Both the position numbers and the translations under genes were made by a program. The notes beneath the pieces were generated by a model, which had not been told where the DNA came from, ran no database searches, and saw nothing but the letters and a program-made list of their open reading frames with translations. Below, one piece after another: positions 41,679 through 50,172 of a stretch of 64,000 bases of DNA. Numbering within the stretch: the first letter of the stretch is position 1; each line of letters starts with the position of its first letter. Location of the stretch: positions 62,001-126,000 of the forward strand of contig JBBDPC010000033.1 in assembly GCA_040876735.1 (NCBI GenBank). The letters run 5' to 3'. This DNA is from Natronomicrosphaera sp040876735. GTDB taxonomy: Bacteria; Planctomycetota; Phycisphaerae; Phycisphaerales; Phycisphaeraceae.

Positions 41679-44366
41679 TCAGTCGTAGTCCGCCTGGAGG
41701 GTGTAGCCGGCACGGATGTAAGCCATGACGGACTTGGCCTCGTAGGCGGGGCGCCAGAACTCGCGTCGCTGCTTGCGTGCTTCGTTGACGAAAGCGCTGT
41801 GCGAGGCTGGGCGTCCGATCCAGCCGTGGTAGTTCATCACATGACGGCTGGCGTCGACGTAGCGGTTGGCATCGAGTTCGACCTGGTTCCACCGCTCCTG
41901 GGCGCCGTTGCCCAGGCGGATGGCGGGCCAGCGGTCGTTGTTCATCTGGAAGTTGAATACGACGTTGGACTGGACCATCACATCCTTGTTGGGCCGGTCG
42001 TTGTCAAAGTGGACGGCACTGTGGCCGGCCTTGAAGGTTTTGTGGACGACGTAGTTGTTCTCGATGCGTCCACGTTCGAGGCTGGCGACATGGATGCCGA
42101 ACGCCTGGTCGGTGGGGTTGCCGCCGACGATGATCGACCGGCCGAGGCTGGTGAGCAGGTTGCGGCGGATGGTCACGTCGCTGAAGTTCAGCGGCGAGCC
42201 ATAGCCTGCTCCGCCGGAGTAGCCGACGGTGATGCCGTTGGCGTTGGCGAAGACGATGTTGTCTTCCACCAGCACGCGGCGCGAGCCGCCGCTGGCGTTG
42301 GAGCTGAGCTTGATGCCCCAGCTCGACGCGTTCGAGAAGACGTTGTTGCGGATGGTCACGTCGTTGCACTGGAAGATGTAGACGTTGTGGTTGAAGATGG
42401 TCGCCTCCGCGCCGCCGCCGAGGCCGTTGCCGTCCCACACGCAATCTTCGATCAGCAGCCCGTTCACCCGGCCGGCGTAGAGGCCCTGGGCGTGACCGCC
42501 GCTGGGGCGGGCGTCGACGATCACCGATCGCCGGATGGCCAGGCCCGACGGCCGGCCGCCGTTGAACTCGTGAGCGTTGATGTTGTCCTTCGCGCCGTGG
42601 ATGTAGCAGTCCTCAATGAGGAAGTCATGGAACTCGCCGACGAGCCGGACGTTGTTGTTTCGTCCGCGGCCGTTGAGCTCGAGGCCGACGAGGGCAACGT
42701 GGCGGATGACCGGCCGCATGGAGAAGTTGTTGCCGCTGCCGCCGCCGTCGCCGACGATCGGGCGGTTACCTTCGCCGTAGGCGCCGATGACCATGCGGTG
42801 ATCCTTCGATCGGCCGGACTTCTCCCAGCGGGGGAAGGTTTCGGTCCACTTGTCACCGCGTCGCAGGAGCATGTGGTCGGACGAGCCGTCGCGAAGCAGG
42901 CTGTGTCCACGGCTGAGGCTGCGGACGGGGCTGTTTTCGCTGAGGCCGTTGTTGCTGTCATTGCCGCGCGACTGGGAGACGTAGATCACCCGGCTGTCGC
43001 TGGTGCGGGCGAAGGTGGTCCAGCCGTTGCTGGAGCGATCGACGAAGTTGGGGTTGGGCGGGGTGTTGCCGTCGCCGGGGTCGTCGCCACCGTTGTTGTC
43101 GTCGTCAGGATCCGTCGTGCCGTCGTCAGGATCCGTCGTGCCGTCGTCGGGGTCGGTCGTGCCGTCATCGGGATCGGTCGTGCCATCGTCGGGATCCGTC
43201 GTGCCGTCGTCGGGATCCGTCGTGCCATCGCCATCGCCATTTCCCCCGTCGGGGTCAGTGGTGCCGGCGACTTCGATGCGGTGGGTGACTTCCTGCACAT
43301 CCTGGCCGGGCTGGCGCAGGCGGGCCTGGATGACGTTGCTGCCGTTGGGCAGTTGGTCGAGGCGCGAGGTGTTGATGCGCCACGGTTCGCCGTTGACGCG
43401 GTGGGCGAAGGCGTCGACCATGCGCCCTTCACCATCGGACCAGGCGAGGACCATGATGCTGCCGCCCGCGGGCATCGGGCCGGAGAGGTCGAAGTGCACG
43501 TGCGAACCCGAGCCGACGCTGTACGTGGCGGGCGTGCCCTCGGCGAAGCTGAGCGTGACCGACTGATCCGGCTCCGGCTGCGGCGCCGGCGCGGCTTCGA
43601 CCTCGACCCAGTGGTCGGACCGCAGGTTGTTCGTGCCGGGCAGGCGGAAGACGAGCTGGATATTGTTGCGTCCCTCGGGCAGCTCATTCAGACGCGAGGC
43701 GCTGATCCGCCACGGCGAGTCGGCGATGGTGTGCGCGAACGCCTGCACCATGCGCTGCTCGTCATCGGACCAGGCGAGCACGAGCATGTCCGCGCCGTCG
43801 GGCACGTCGCCTTCCACGGCCAGGTCGATCGCGCTGGCGCTGCCAGCTTCAAAGCTGGCGGGGGCGCCGCTGAAGCTGACGCTGGGCGCAACCGGGGCGG
43901 GGGGTTCGACCGCCAGCCAGTGGTAGGCCCGGTCGATGACCTGGCCGTTGTCGCGGAGCATGAGCTGGAGGTTGACCCGGCCCTCGGGCAGCTTGTCGAG
44001 CTGGCCGGGGGCAATGCGCCACGGCGAGCCGGTGACGGTGTGGCTGAACGCCTGCACCACCGCCTGCTGCTCGTCGGACCAGGCGACGACCAGCACGTCG
44101 CGCTGGCCGGCATCGGGATTGTCGACGCTGAAGTTCAGCGCCTGCCCGGATTCCTTGACATAACTGGCCGGTGGACTGCTGAACTGAACCGCCCCCAGCG
44201 AGGCGGACTCGGCCGACTGCTGAAACTGGGCCAAGGTCGTCGCCGTCAGCGACGGGTTGGCGGCGGCCACGCCAGGCATCGCGCCCAGCGCCACGGCCGT
44301 CATCAGAAGGAAAAACACACGGGATCGGAACGCCTGAATGTTGAATCGCTTTCTTCGGGGCATCAT
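41679..44366 (-). CDS. Secreted parallel beta-helix protein with three N-terminal repeat domains
   Basis: The product is about 895 aa from ATG 44366 (AAAAGG close upstream). Signal peptide: 'RVFFLLMTAVALGAMPGVAAA'. Three tandem domains of about 100 residues follow, each ending 'VLAWSDxEQRMVQAFAHTI...SPWRI...LDxLPEGxNxIQLxxR'. Then comes a linker of six DGTTDPD units, and from about 450 'NGWTTFARTSDSRVIYVSQSRGND' opens a right-handed parallel beta-helix of about 420 residues, rich in repeats such as 'NNVRLVGEFHDFLIEDCYIHG' and 'NDVTIRNNVFSNASSWGIKL'. The fold fits polysaccharide lyases/hydrolases or carbohydrate-binding surface proteins. It may trim or anchor the polymer made by the neighbouring locus. 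No catalytic residues can be fixed. Confidence 0.85.
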   Translation of the reverse strand: MMPRRKRFNIQAFRSRVFFLLMTAVALGAMPGVAAANPSLTATTLAQFQQSAESASLGAVQFSSPPASYVKESGQALNFSVDNPDAGQRDVLVVAWSDEQQAVVQAFSHTVTGSPWRIAPGQLDKLPEGRVNLQLMLRDNGQVIDRAYHWLAVEPPAPVAPSVSFSGAPASFEAGSASAIDLAVEGDVPDGADMLVLAWSDDEQRMVQAFAHTIADSPWRISASRLNELPEGRNNIQLVFRLPGTNNLRSDHWVEVEAAPAPQPEPDQSVTLSFAEGTPATYSVGSGSHVHFDLSGPMPAGGSIMVLAWSDGEGRMVDAFAHRVNGEPWRINTSRLDQLPNGSNVIQARLRQPGQDVQEVTHRIEVAGTTDPDGGNGDGDGTTDPDDGTTDPDDGTTDPDDGTTDPDDGTTDPDDGTTDPDDDNNGGDDPGDGNTPPNPNFVDRSSNGWTTFARTSDSRVIYVSQSRGNDSNNGLSENSPVRSLSRGHSLLRDGSSDHMLLRRGDKWTETFPRWEKSGRSKDHRMVIGAYGEGNRPIVGDGGGSGNNFSMRPVIRHVALVGLELNGRGRNNNVRLVGEFHDFLIEDCYIHGAKDNINAHEFNGGRPSGLAIRRSVIVDARPSGGHAQGLYAGRVNGLLIEDCVWDGNGLGGGAEATIFNHNVYIFQCNDVTIRNNVFSNASSWGIKLSSNASGGSRRVLVEDNIVFANANGITVGYSGGAGYGSPLNFSDVTIRRNLLTSLGRSIIVGGNPTDQAFGIHVASLERGRIENNYVVHKTFKAGHSAVHFDNDRPNKDVMVQSNVVFNFQMNNDRWPAIRLGNGAQERWNQVELDANRYVDASRHVMNYHGWIGRPASHSAFVNEARKQRREFWRPAYEAKSVMAYIRAGYTLQADYD
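43101..43226. repeat. Six 21-base repeats coding the DGTTDPD linker
   Basis: Six near-identical 21-base units (differences at third positions only) encode a flexible Asp/Thr/Pro linker between the N-terminal domains and the beta-helix. Acidic D-P-D repeats of this sort bind calcium in some secreted proteins; that is possible here but not shown. Confidence 0.9.
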
Positions 44367-45148
44367 GCCTTTTACTTCTCCCCGAAGGTCTCCGCGTGGG
44401 TTATCGGCCAGATGAAGGGGGCAGTTGCCCTCCGGTTCGGAAAAATCGGAAAAAACCTCCCAATGTCCCTCAAGTGCCTGAATCACCCACCTCCCTCAAC
44501 TCCGACCCCGCCCGCAAACTTCGATATTTCAATGCTTTATTCGCACTTTGGCCCGCGACAGGCCAAGGCTCCGCCCCCGTCGGCTGCGCGCTTTTTTGTG
44601 GCGCAGCGACCTCCAGGCGTTGATGCGGCCTCGAATCGGCAACCCGGTGGGCGTGCGGGGCGGAGGGTCCGCTTCCGCGCCTGCCGATGAAAAAGAGATG
44701 AACCGAAGTCACCACGGCCACCCGCCCGGTCCGGCCGGGGCACAAGGCGCCGAGCGGCATCAGGCCCTCATGTGACGCTGAACCATCGCCCACAGCCGTT
44801 GCCGATGTGAGCTGGACTCCGTTCCATGCTCCTCCTCGAAACGAAACAAGGCTCGCTTGTCCTTCTGCACGCATGTTGAGCAAAGGCCGTACCGTCACCG
44901 CGCGCCGTCGGGATCGCCGGGGCCGCGTGGAACCGCGAAAATGTTAAGATTGTTCAGCGGCAAGCCTTATGGGTTCTTCAACAACCTGCCCCAGGCGATC
45001 CGCCGGCATCGACCGCCCTGCGGCGCGACCGCGGCAGGCCGGGCCATGCAACTATTACAAGATCAACCGGGGCAAGTGCCTGCGTCTGAGGGGGAATCGC
45101 GTCGGCGTGGACGCGTGCCGGCCGCCGCTGACATACCATCGCACGGCC
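44367..45148. other. Long intergenic region, 782 bases
   Basis: This separates the divergent beta-helix and NYN genes. Its minus-strand end should carry the leader of the secreted protein. A hairpin CTGCGC...GCGCAG with a T-rich loop lies at 44583-44607. No ORF in it looks protein-like (low-complexity and Arg-rich frames only), and no known riboswitch was recognised, but a cis-regulatory RNA cannot be excluded. Confidence 0.45.
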
Positions 45149-45685
45149 ATGCTGTTGATCGACGGGTACAACGTGCTGCACACGCCCATGCCGCCCGCCC
45201 TGGCGGGGCTGGACACGGCTAGTCTCTGCCGGGCGCTGGCGCGGACGCCGTGGCGGCGGGGCCCGATCGTCGTGGTCTGCGACGGCCAGGCGGGTCCGCT
45301 GGGCCTGCTCGAATCGCCGGTGGAGGCGGTGGAGCTGGTTTACGCCGGCCGAACGCGGATCGCCGACGACGTCATCATCGAGCAGATCAACGCCGCGACC
45401 GCCCCCCGCCGGCTGATCGTCGTCAGCTCCGACCACGAGATCCGCCAGGCCGCTCGCCGCCGCCGGGCCCGGAGCTGGACCAGCGAGCAGTTCTTACATG
45501 AGTTGCTCGAGGCCCTTCGCCGGGGCCCTGCCGCCGCCGAGCCGGAAAAGCCCGCCCCCGACCCGCTGAGCCCGCGCCAGGTGGACGACTGGCTCGAAAC
45601 GTTCGGCTATGAAGCGGGGCCGAGCGACCCGGACGACCCGGATGACGAGGACGATGACGACGCCCGCTACTGGCCGCCGCGGTGA
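45149..45685 (+). CDS. NYN/YacP-domain ribonuclease-like protein
   Basis: The protein is 178 aa from ATG 45149 ('MLLIDGYNVLHTPMP'). The D-G-Y-N motif, 'PIVVVCDGQAGPL' and 'IADDVIIEQINAATAPRRLIVVSSDHEIRQAARRR' are the acidic strands and helices of the PIN-like NYN fold (YacP branch), which binds metal and cuts RNA. The open frame before the ATG (to 44969) has no similarity to the fold and is dropped. The C-terminal 45 residues are Pro- and Asp-rich. In firmicutes, YacP/Rae1 cleaves ribosome-bound mRNA; the role here is probably RNA turnover. Confidence 0.88.
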   Translation: MLLIDGYNVLHTPMPPALAGLDTASLCRALARTPWRRGPIVVVCDGQAGPLGLLESPVEAVELVYAGRTRIADDVIIEQINAATAPRRLIVVSSDHEIRQAARRRRARSWTSEQFLHELLEALRRGPAAAEPEKPAPDPLSPRQVDDWLETFGYEAGPSDPDDPDDEDDDDARYWPPR

Positions 45686-45782
45686 TCGGGCCGGGCATCG
45701 TCGCGACACCGTCTCATCACGCAAGTGACATGGTTTCTCACTGGAAACCGGCCAATTGCAATCACAAAATGAAGCGACCCGA

Positions 45783-45803
45783 CAGCGGTGATCGTCACCG
45801 CTG
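45783..45803. other. Perfect 9-bp hairpin before the small Cys-rich gene
   Basis: CAGCGGTGA TCG TCACCGCTG forms a perfect stem-loop 29 bases before the ATG of the small Cys-rich gene and 98 bases after the NYN stop. No T-run follows, so it is more likely a regulatory palindrome or RNA structure than a terminator. Confidence 0.5.
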
Positions 45804-45832
45804 AACAATGCCCCCCCGACAGGAGTCTGGTC

Positions 45833-46042
45833 ATGCACGAAGTCCACGACGGCCAGTGCGGCCTCTGCCAGCACTTCGGCGAACAGCACCCCCAGGCGGA
45901 GCAGCTCGTCACCATCCGCGTCAAAGGCGTCGGCCCGGAAGATTACGTCGACGAATGCCACCACCCGCGCCACGAGTCGCTGCACCTGAAAGTCACCCCC
46001 ATCAGCGGCTGCGACGGCTTCGAACCCGCCCAGGCCGCGTGA
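45833..46042 (+). CDS. Small Cys/His-rich protein of unknown function
   Basis: The protein is 69 aa from ATG 45833, which has AGGAG 7 bases before it. 'HEVHDGQCGLCQHFGEQHP' near the N-terminus and 'DECHHPRHESLHLKVTPISGCDGFEPA' near the C-terminus give four Cys (C-x-x-C, C, C) with nearby His residues, so it probably binds one metal ion as a small zinc-ribbon-like fold. I recognise the pattern as a recurring planctomycete small protein but cannot name a function. It is followed directly by the inverted repeats at 46065. Confidence 0.75.
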   Translation: MHEVHDGQCGLCQHFGEQHPQAEQLVTIRVKGVGPEDYVDECHHPRHESLHLKVTPISGCDGFEPAQAA

Positions 46043-46064
46043 GGCGGGATCAATCCGAGGCAGA

Positions 46065-46226
46065 GTTTCGCGCAGAGTCCGCCAGGAGCGCGAAGAACGC
46101 AGAGAAAAAATTGAGGTTGAGCCGAGTGCGCATACGCGGGCACCGCCGGCCGACGGATCAGCAACTCACTCAAGCTCATGCTTTATCTCTGCGTTCTTCG
46201 CGCTCCTGGCGGACTCTGCGCGAAAC
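46065..46226. repeat. 41-bp perfect inverted repeat with 80-base spacer
   Basis: The 41 bases at 46065-46105 are exactly complementary to 46186-46226. The arms begin GTTTCGCGCAGAGTCC and read CAGGAGCGCGAAGAACGCAG further in. The spacer has no gene. It may be a MITE-like element or two inserted copies of one short repeat facing each other; it lies between the small Cys-rich gene and the M42 peptidase (tail to tail). Confidence 0.9.
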
Positions 46227-46262
46227 GCTTTTGTCCAAGTGCCGGAGCGGTCGATGATGCCG

Positions 46263-47336
46263 TCACCCCACCTGCTCCAGGTAGGCGGCCAGCAGGTCGC
46301 GGCAGGCGTGCAGGTCGTCGAGGTGGACCATTTCCGTCACGGTGTGGATGTAGCGCGTCGGGCACGACAGCGTCATGGTGCGCAGGCCCTTGCCCACGCG
46401 CTGCATCGCCGCCGCGTCGGTGCCGCCGCGTGGCAGGATCGACCGCTGGTGCTTGATCTTCTTCTGCTTCGCCACCCGCTCGAACGCTTCGAACACGTCC
46501 ACGTCCGCGATCGAGGCCGAGTCCATCACGGTCAGCCCCGCGCCCGCGCCTTGCTCGGTGACGCGCTGCTCGGTCGGCACGCCGGGCGTGTCGACGCACA
46601 ACGTCGTGTCCACCGCGATGCCGATGTCCGGCTCCAGCCCGAACGCCGCCGCCCCGGCCCCGCGCAGGCCCACCTCCTCCTGCACCGTGAACACCGCCTG
46701 CACTTCGCAGTCGTGATGCTTGAGCTGCTCCAGCGCACGCAGCACGATCCAGCACGCCACCCGGTTGTCCAGGCATTGCGAGACCACTGTGTTGCCCATC
46801 GGCGTCAACGATGAGCGCAGCACCACCATGTCGCCAAGCTGCACGCGCTTCTTCACTTCGTCGCCCGGCAAACCCAGGTCGATCACAAACTCTTCAATCT
46901 CCGGCACCTTCTTGCGGTCTTCCGGGTCCGCCAGGTGCACCGGCTTGCCCGCTGGGTTCAGCACGCCCGGCAAATCCTTCGAGCCGTCCCGCAGGTCGGG
47001 ACAGACCGTCACCATGCGGGCAAAGAGGTTGCGGTTGTCGAACCCGCCCACGGGATTGATGCGGACGAAGCCACGGTCGTCCACGTGCTTGACCAGGAAT
47101 CCGATCTGGTCCATGTGCGCCGCCAGCATCACGCGCTGCGGCGACTTGCTCGCGCCGCCTTTTTTCTTGCCGCCCTTGGGCCGGGGCTTGCGGATCGCGA
47201 TCACCGAGCCCAGCGCGTCCACCTGCACCTCGTCGACCAGGGGCTTGACCCGCTTGCGAATCAACTCACGCAGGCGATGCTCCCGGCCCGGCACCGCCGG
47301 CGTCTCGACCAGTTCCGTAAGTAGTTTCATAGCCAT
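46263..47336 (-). CDS. M42-family metalloaminopeptidase
   Basis: The protein is 357 aa. Ligands and catalytic residues of the M42/M28-like peptidase clan are all present: His74 in 'LAAHMDQIG', Asp190 in 'QCLDNRVACW', Glu220-Glu221 in 'FTVQEEVGLRGA', Asp243 in 'IAVDTTL' and His331 in 'RYIHTVTEM'. Two zinc (or cobalt) ions are expected. Members form large tetrahedral complexes that trim peptides in the cytoplasm. A basic insert of about 15 residues (KPRPKGGKKKGG) between the first strands is unusual. It is transcribed alone; the next minus-strand gene is 117 bases upstream. Confidence 0.94.
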   Translation of the reverse strand: MAMKLLTELVETPAVPGREHRLRELIRKRVKPLVDEVQVDALGSVIAIRKPRPKGGKKKGGASKSPQRVMLAAHMDQIGFLVKHVDDRGFVRINPVGGFDNRNLFARMVTVCPDLRDGSKDLPGVLNPAGKPVHLADPEDRKKVPEIEEFVIDLGLPGDEVKKRVQLGDMVVLRSSLTPMGNTVVSQCLDNRVACWIVLRALEQLKHHDCEVQAVFTVQEEVGLRGAGAAAFGLEPDIGIAVDTTLCVDTPGVPTEQRVTEQGAGAGLTVMDSASIADVDVFEAFERVAKQKKIKHQRSILPRGGTDAAAMQRVGKGLRTMTLSCPTRYIHTVTEMVHLDDLHACRDLLAAYLEQVG

Positions 47337-47453
47337 GAAATCTACCCGCCGCGCCGGCCGGGAGCAATTCGCCCACGCCTCGCGGGGAGGGAGAGGGCGT
47401 CAATTGAGTAGCTCGATGTGCGTCTGAAATTGGCGCCCGGCGTGATGAACCGG

Positions 47454-48173
47454 TCATTCCTTGTAGCGATACCCCACGCCGCGCACCGTCTCCAGCCGGT
47501 CGCCCACCGCGCCCAGTTTCTTGCGCAGCGAAACCACCTGCACGTCCACCGAGCGGTCGGTCACCGCGGCGAAACCTTCGTGGATCGACTCGATGATCTG
47601 CTGACGCGTGAACACCCGCCCCGGCCGGGTCGCCAGCACGGCCAGCAGGCGGAACTCGGTGGCCGTCAGGTCGACCGGCTTGCCCTCGGCCAGCACCTCG
47701 TGACGCTCGGGATCGATGCTCAGCCCCGGCGCCCGGATCGTGCCGCGGTTGTGCTCGCCCTCGCCCACCTCCGCCCCGGCCCGGTGCAACACCCGCTTGA
47801 TCCGCGCCAGCAGCACGCGCGGACTGAACGGCTTGGTCACGTAGTCGTCCGCCCCCATCTCCAGGCCACGCACGATGTCCGCCTCCTCCCCCTTGGCGGT
47901 GAGCATGATCACCGGAACATTGGCCGTGGCCGTGCGGCTTTTCAGCGATCGGCAGACCTCCAACCCGTCCATCGCCGGCAGCATCAGGTCCAGCAGCAGC
48001 AGGTCCGGCGGCGTCGCCCGCGCCAGACGCAGCCCCTCCTCGCCCGTGTCCGCCACCTGCACTTGGTACCCCTCGCGCACCAGGTTGTAACGCAACAGTT
48101 CGAGCAGGTCCGGCTCATCCTCCACGATCAGAATGGTCACATCTTCAGCGGTCGGGATGTCGGTCGCGTTCAT
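47454..48173 (-). CDS. PhoB/OmpR-family response regulator
   Basis: The protein is 239 aa from ATG 48173 (MNATDIP); an ATG at 48185 is possible. Receiver domain (about 12-125): phospho-acceptor Asp62 in 'LLLLDLMLPAMDG', Thr in 'VIMLTAKG' and Lys in 'DYVTKPFSPR'. DNA-binding winged helix (about 140-239): 'LDLTATEFRLLAVLATRPGRVFTRQQII' (with Val for Leu), 'RSVDVQVVSLRKKLG', 'VRGVGYRYKE'. Its place next to a phosphate-type porin makes a phosphate-response regulator likely. No histidine kinase is adjacent. A terminator stands between it and the porin, so it may have its own promoter. Confidence 0.9.
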   Translation of the reverse strand: MNATDIPTAEDVTILIVEDEPDLLELLRYNLVREGYQVQVADTGEEGLRLARATPPDLLLLDLMLPAMDGLEVCRSLKSRTATANVPVIMLTAKGEEADIVRGLEMGADDYVTKPFSPRVLLARIKRVLHRAGAEVGEGEHNRGTIRAPGLSIDPERHEVLAEGKPVDLTATEFRLLAVLATRPGRVFTRQQIIESIHEGFAAVTDRSVDVQVVSLRKKLGAVGDRLETVRGVGYRYKE

Positions 48174-48259
48174 GGCGGAATCCATCAAACGGTCCGGCCC
48201 CGGCGGCGTGCGCGAGCCGGCATCATATCCCAAATCGACACACATTTCGATCATCGACG

Positions 48260-48298
48260 AAAGGGCAAAGACGCCCACGACCTCCCGCCGTGGGCGTC
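48260..48298 (-). terminator. Terminator after the porin gene
   Basis: Minus strand: stem GACGCCCACG / CGTGGGCGTC (48289-48298 with 48270-48279) followed by TTTGCCCTTT. It lies 31 bases beyond the porin stop and should separate the porin transcript from the response regulator. Confidence 0.8.
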
Positions 48299-48328
48299 GC
48301 CCCCCTCCATCTCCGCATCTTGTCACCT

Positions 48329-49645
48329 TCAGAACAGAAGCTGGAACTGCGTCCGCCAGACGAACTGGTCATCCGCGCCCGCCTCGTCGGTCAGCAGGCC
48401 CAGCCCATTGCTGCCGCCGACGAATGTGCCGTCCAGCGGGTCCATCACCCAGACGATGTCCGACGTCAGCTTCGCGGCGTGGCCCTTGAAGTAGTAGGTC
48501 GCGCCCAGCGTCAGCAGGCTCACGTCCTCCGCGTCCCGGCTGCTGTCCGGCATCAGCATCTCGTACCGGGCGAATGGCTCGAACCGGTCGTCAAACATGT
48601 AGCTGCCCTGCACCAGGAAGCCGAGGTCCTCAAACTTCTCCGCCCCCTCGGCCACCTTCGTGTCATGCAGACCGGCCACGGCGCCGTACAGCCCGATGTG
48701 GTTCATCTTCACCGTCGCGTCCACCGTCCAGCGAAGCTGGTCGTCCACGATCGCATCGTCCATCCCCTCATCAAAGTGCGCCGCCACACCCAGGAACGCC
48801 GCGAACCCTTCATCCCCCCACGCGCCGAAGTTGCTCAACTGTCCCCACTCGCCCGCCAGCTTCACGTCCGCCCGGCCGCTGAGCCCGAGGTGCGTCGACG
48901 TGTTCTGGAAGCCGACGAAGTCCTCGCCCGCCCCGTCGCTGACCATGAACGCCAGGCGGACCGGGTCCATGCGGTGCGTCAACTGCACGCCCGAGCTGTA
49001 CCCCGCGCCGAAGTGGGCTTCGACCAGCGAACGTTCCACCGCAAGCTGCCGCGAGGAGCTTTGCAGCGTCTCACGCAGGAACGGAATCTTCATCGTGCCC
49101 GCGATGATCGCCGTGTCATCCGTGAGCTGGTAGTTGATCACGGCCTCCTCAATGGCGATGTTCCCGCCGTTGCGGCTGACCACCGGCATGATCTTGAAGC
49201 CGAGGCGCGGGTCGCCGACGTGGCCGGAGAACGAGAGCTTCGTGCGACGATGCTGGAAGCCCTCGGTCACCTCGTCGTCCGCGTCATTGCGGAAGTTGGC
49301 GATGTAGCGGAACTGGATCTGCCCGCCGATGTTCAGGCGGTAGGCGTTGTCCGCACTGGCGAGGAAGAACTTGCCGTCGTGGCCGGCGGTGAGGCCGCCC
49401 TGGCCGAGGCTGGCGCGGGTGTCGGCGTCGTTGAGCACTTCGGCGATCAGGGTCTTGACCTCCTCCGCCCGCCGTTCGTTCATCCACGTCTGGTCCGCTT
49501 CGCCGCGCACCTCGGCCACCTCGGCGCGAAGCGCGGCCAGCTCCGCACGCAGCGCGGCCACGTCGTCATCCTGCGCCATCGCCGGCATCGTCACGCCCAG
49601 CGCGACCGCTGCGATCATGGCGCCCCTGGTCTGCTTGCCAATCAT
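48329..49645 (-). CDS. OprP/O-family (phosphate-selective-type) porin
   Basis: The protein is 438 aa from ATG 49645, with AAGGAGA 8 bases upstream. Signal peptide 'MIGKQTRGAMIAAVALGVTM' then 'PAMA|Q'. A short coiled-coil ('VAALRAELAALRAEVAEVRG') precedes a region of alternating strands with the OprO/P marks 'RRTKLSFSGHVGDPRLGFKIMPV', 'INYQLTDDTAIIAGTMKIPFLRE' and a C-terminal aromatic end 'TQFQLLF', typical of outer-membrane barrels. Proteins of this family take up phosphate or pyrophosphate; selectivity here is not proven. A coiled-coil N-terminus is characteristic of planctomycete and cyanobacterial porins. A Pho-box-like array lies upstream. Confidence 0.88.
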   Translation of the reverse strand: MIGKQTRGAMIAAVALGVTMPAMAQDDDVAALRAELAALRAEVAEVRGEADQTWMNERRAEEVKTLIAEVLNDADTRASLGQGGLTAGHDGKFFLASADNAYRLNIGGQIQFRYIANFRNDADDEVTEGFQHRRTKLSFSGHVGDPRLGFKIMPVVSRNGGNIAIEEAVINYQLTDDTAIIAGTMKIPFLRETLQSSSRQLAVERSLVEAHFGAGYSSGVQLTHRMDPVRLAFMVSDGAGEDFVGFQNTSTHLGLSGRADVKLAGEWGQLSNFGAWGDEGFAAFLGVAAHFDEGMDDAIVDDQLRWTVDATVKMNHIGLYGAVAGLHDTKVAEGAEKFEDLGFLVQGSYMFDDRFEPFARYEMLMPDSSRDAEDVSLLTLGATYYFKGHAAKLTSDIVWVMDPLDGTFVGGSNGLGLLTDEAGADDQFVWRTQFQLLF

Positions 49646-49722
49646 CTGTGAATCTCCTTGGGTGGGATAAAAGCGAGACTGCCGTGCTCGGCTGCACGGT
49701 TGGCAAGAAAGTAGACCCGCCG

Positions 49723-49761
49723 CGTGAAGCGGTGGTTACCGCAATGTGAATTAACGGTTAA
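49723..49761 (-). promoter_or_regulatory. Pho-box-like array: four hexamers every 11 bases
   Basis: Read on the minus strand: TTAACC (49756-49761), TTCACA (49745-49750), GTAACC (49734-49739), TTCACG (49723-49728), each separated by exactly 5 bases. An 11-base period of TT(A/C)ACA-like hexamers is the layout of PhoP/PhoB operators. It stands about 80 bases before the porin ATG and its first hexamer overlaps the stop of the DUF971 gene. A PhoB-like regulator is encoded just downstream of the porin. Confidence 0.65.
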
Positions 49762-50099
49762 TCCGCTTGCTCGGCCGGATCGATCTCGCGCAGGTAGGTC
49801 CACGAATACAGCCCCGTCTCATGCCCGTCGGAAAAGCGGATGCGCAGCGCATAGTTGCCCACCAACTCCGCCCCCTCGGCCATCAACGGCCCGCCCTTGC
49901 CGCTCGCCGATGCGGGCAGCACGGTCAGCGGATCCTTCGCCATCTGCTCCCGCAACTCCCGCGCGTCGGCCGAGGGCGACATCTTCCGCAGATACGCCAC
50001 CGGATACACCGACACCCGCCCGTCCGACCACGTGATGGTCAGCGCAGTGTCCTTCTTGAGGTCGATGTGCTTCGGACGAATGGGGGTGGGGTCGGGCAT
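49758..50099 (-). CDS. DUF971 / gamma-butyrobetaine hydroxylase-like N-domain protein
   Basis: The protein is 113 aa, the usual length of stand-alone DUF971 proteins. 'IDLKKDTALTITWSDGRVSVYPVAYLRKMSP' and 'GNYALRIRFSDGHETGLYSWTYLREI' are the two conserved halves (W-x-D/S-x-x-x-S..Y...LR and F-x-D-G-H-x-T-G-x-Y-S-W-x-Y-L). The family is linked to Mrp/ApbC iron-sulfur and other pathways in various bacteria but its function is unsettled. The gene ends inside the Pho-box-like array, so it is probably separate from the porin transcript. Confidence 0.93.
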   Translation of the reverse strand: MPDPTPIRPKHIDLKKDTALTITWSDGRVSVYPVAYLRKMSPSADARELREQMAKDPLTVLPASASGKGGPLMAEGAELVGNYALRIRFSDGHETGLYSWTYLREIDPAEQAD

Positions 50100-50172
50100 G
50101 GGAATGCGATCTAGTCGGCATCATCTGTAAAGACACCCCCCCAGCAAGCAAGAGGGGATTCGGATCAAGTCG

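Noticed and set aside
44583..44607. Hairpin with T-rich loop in the 44.4-45.1 kb gap, considered as terminator or riboswitch.
   Set aside because: T-run lies in the loop and no known aptamer core is seen; kept only as a remark.
41670..44690. 1006-residue plus-strand open frame across the beta-helix gene.
   Set aside because: Antisense Val/Ala/Asp-rich repeat shadow; the secreted protein on the minus strand has a signal peptide and repeats.
45783..45803. Terminator for the NYN gene.
   Set aside because: No T-run after the stem on either strand.
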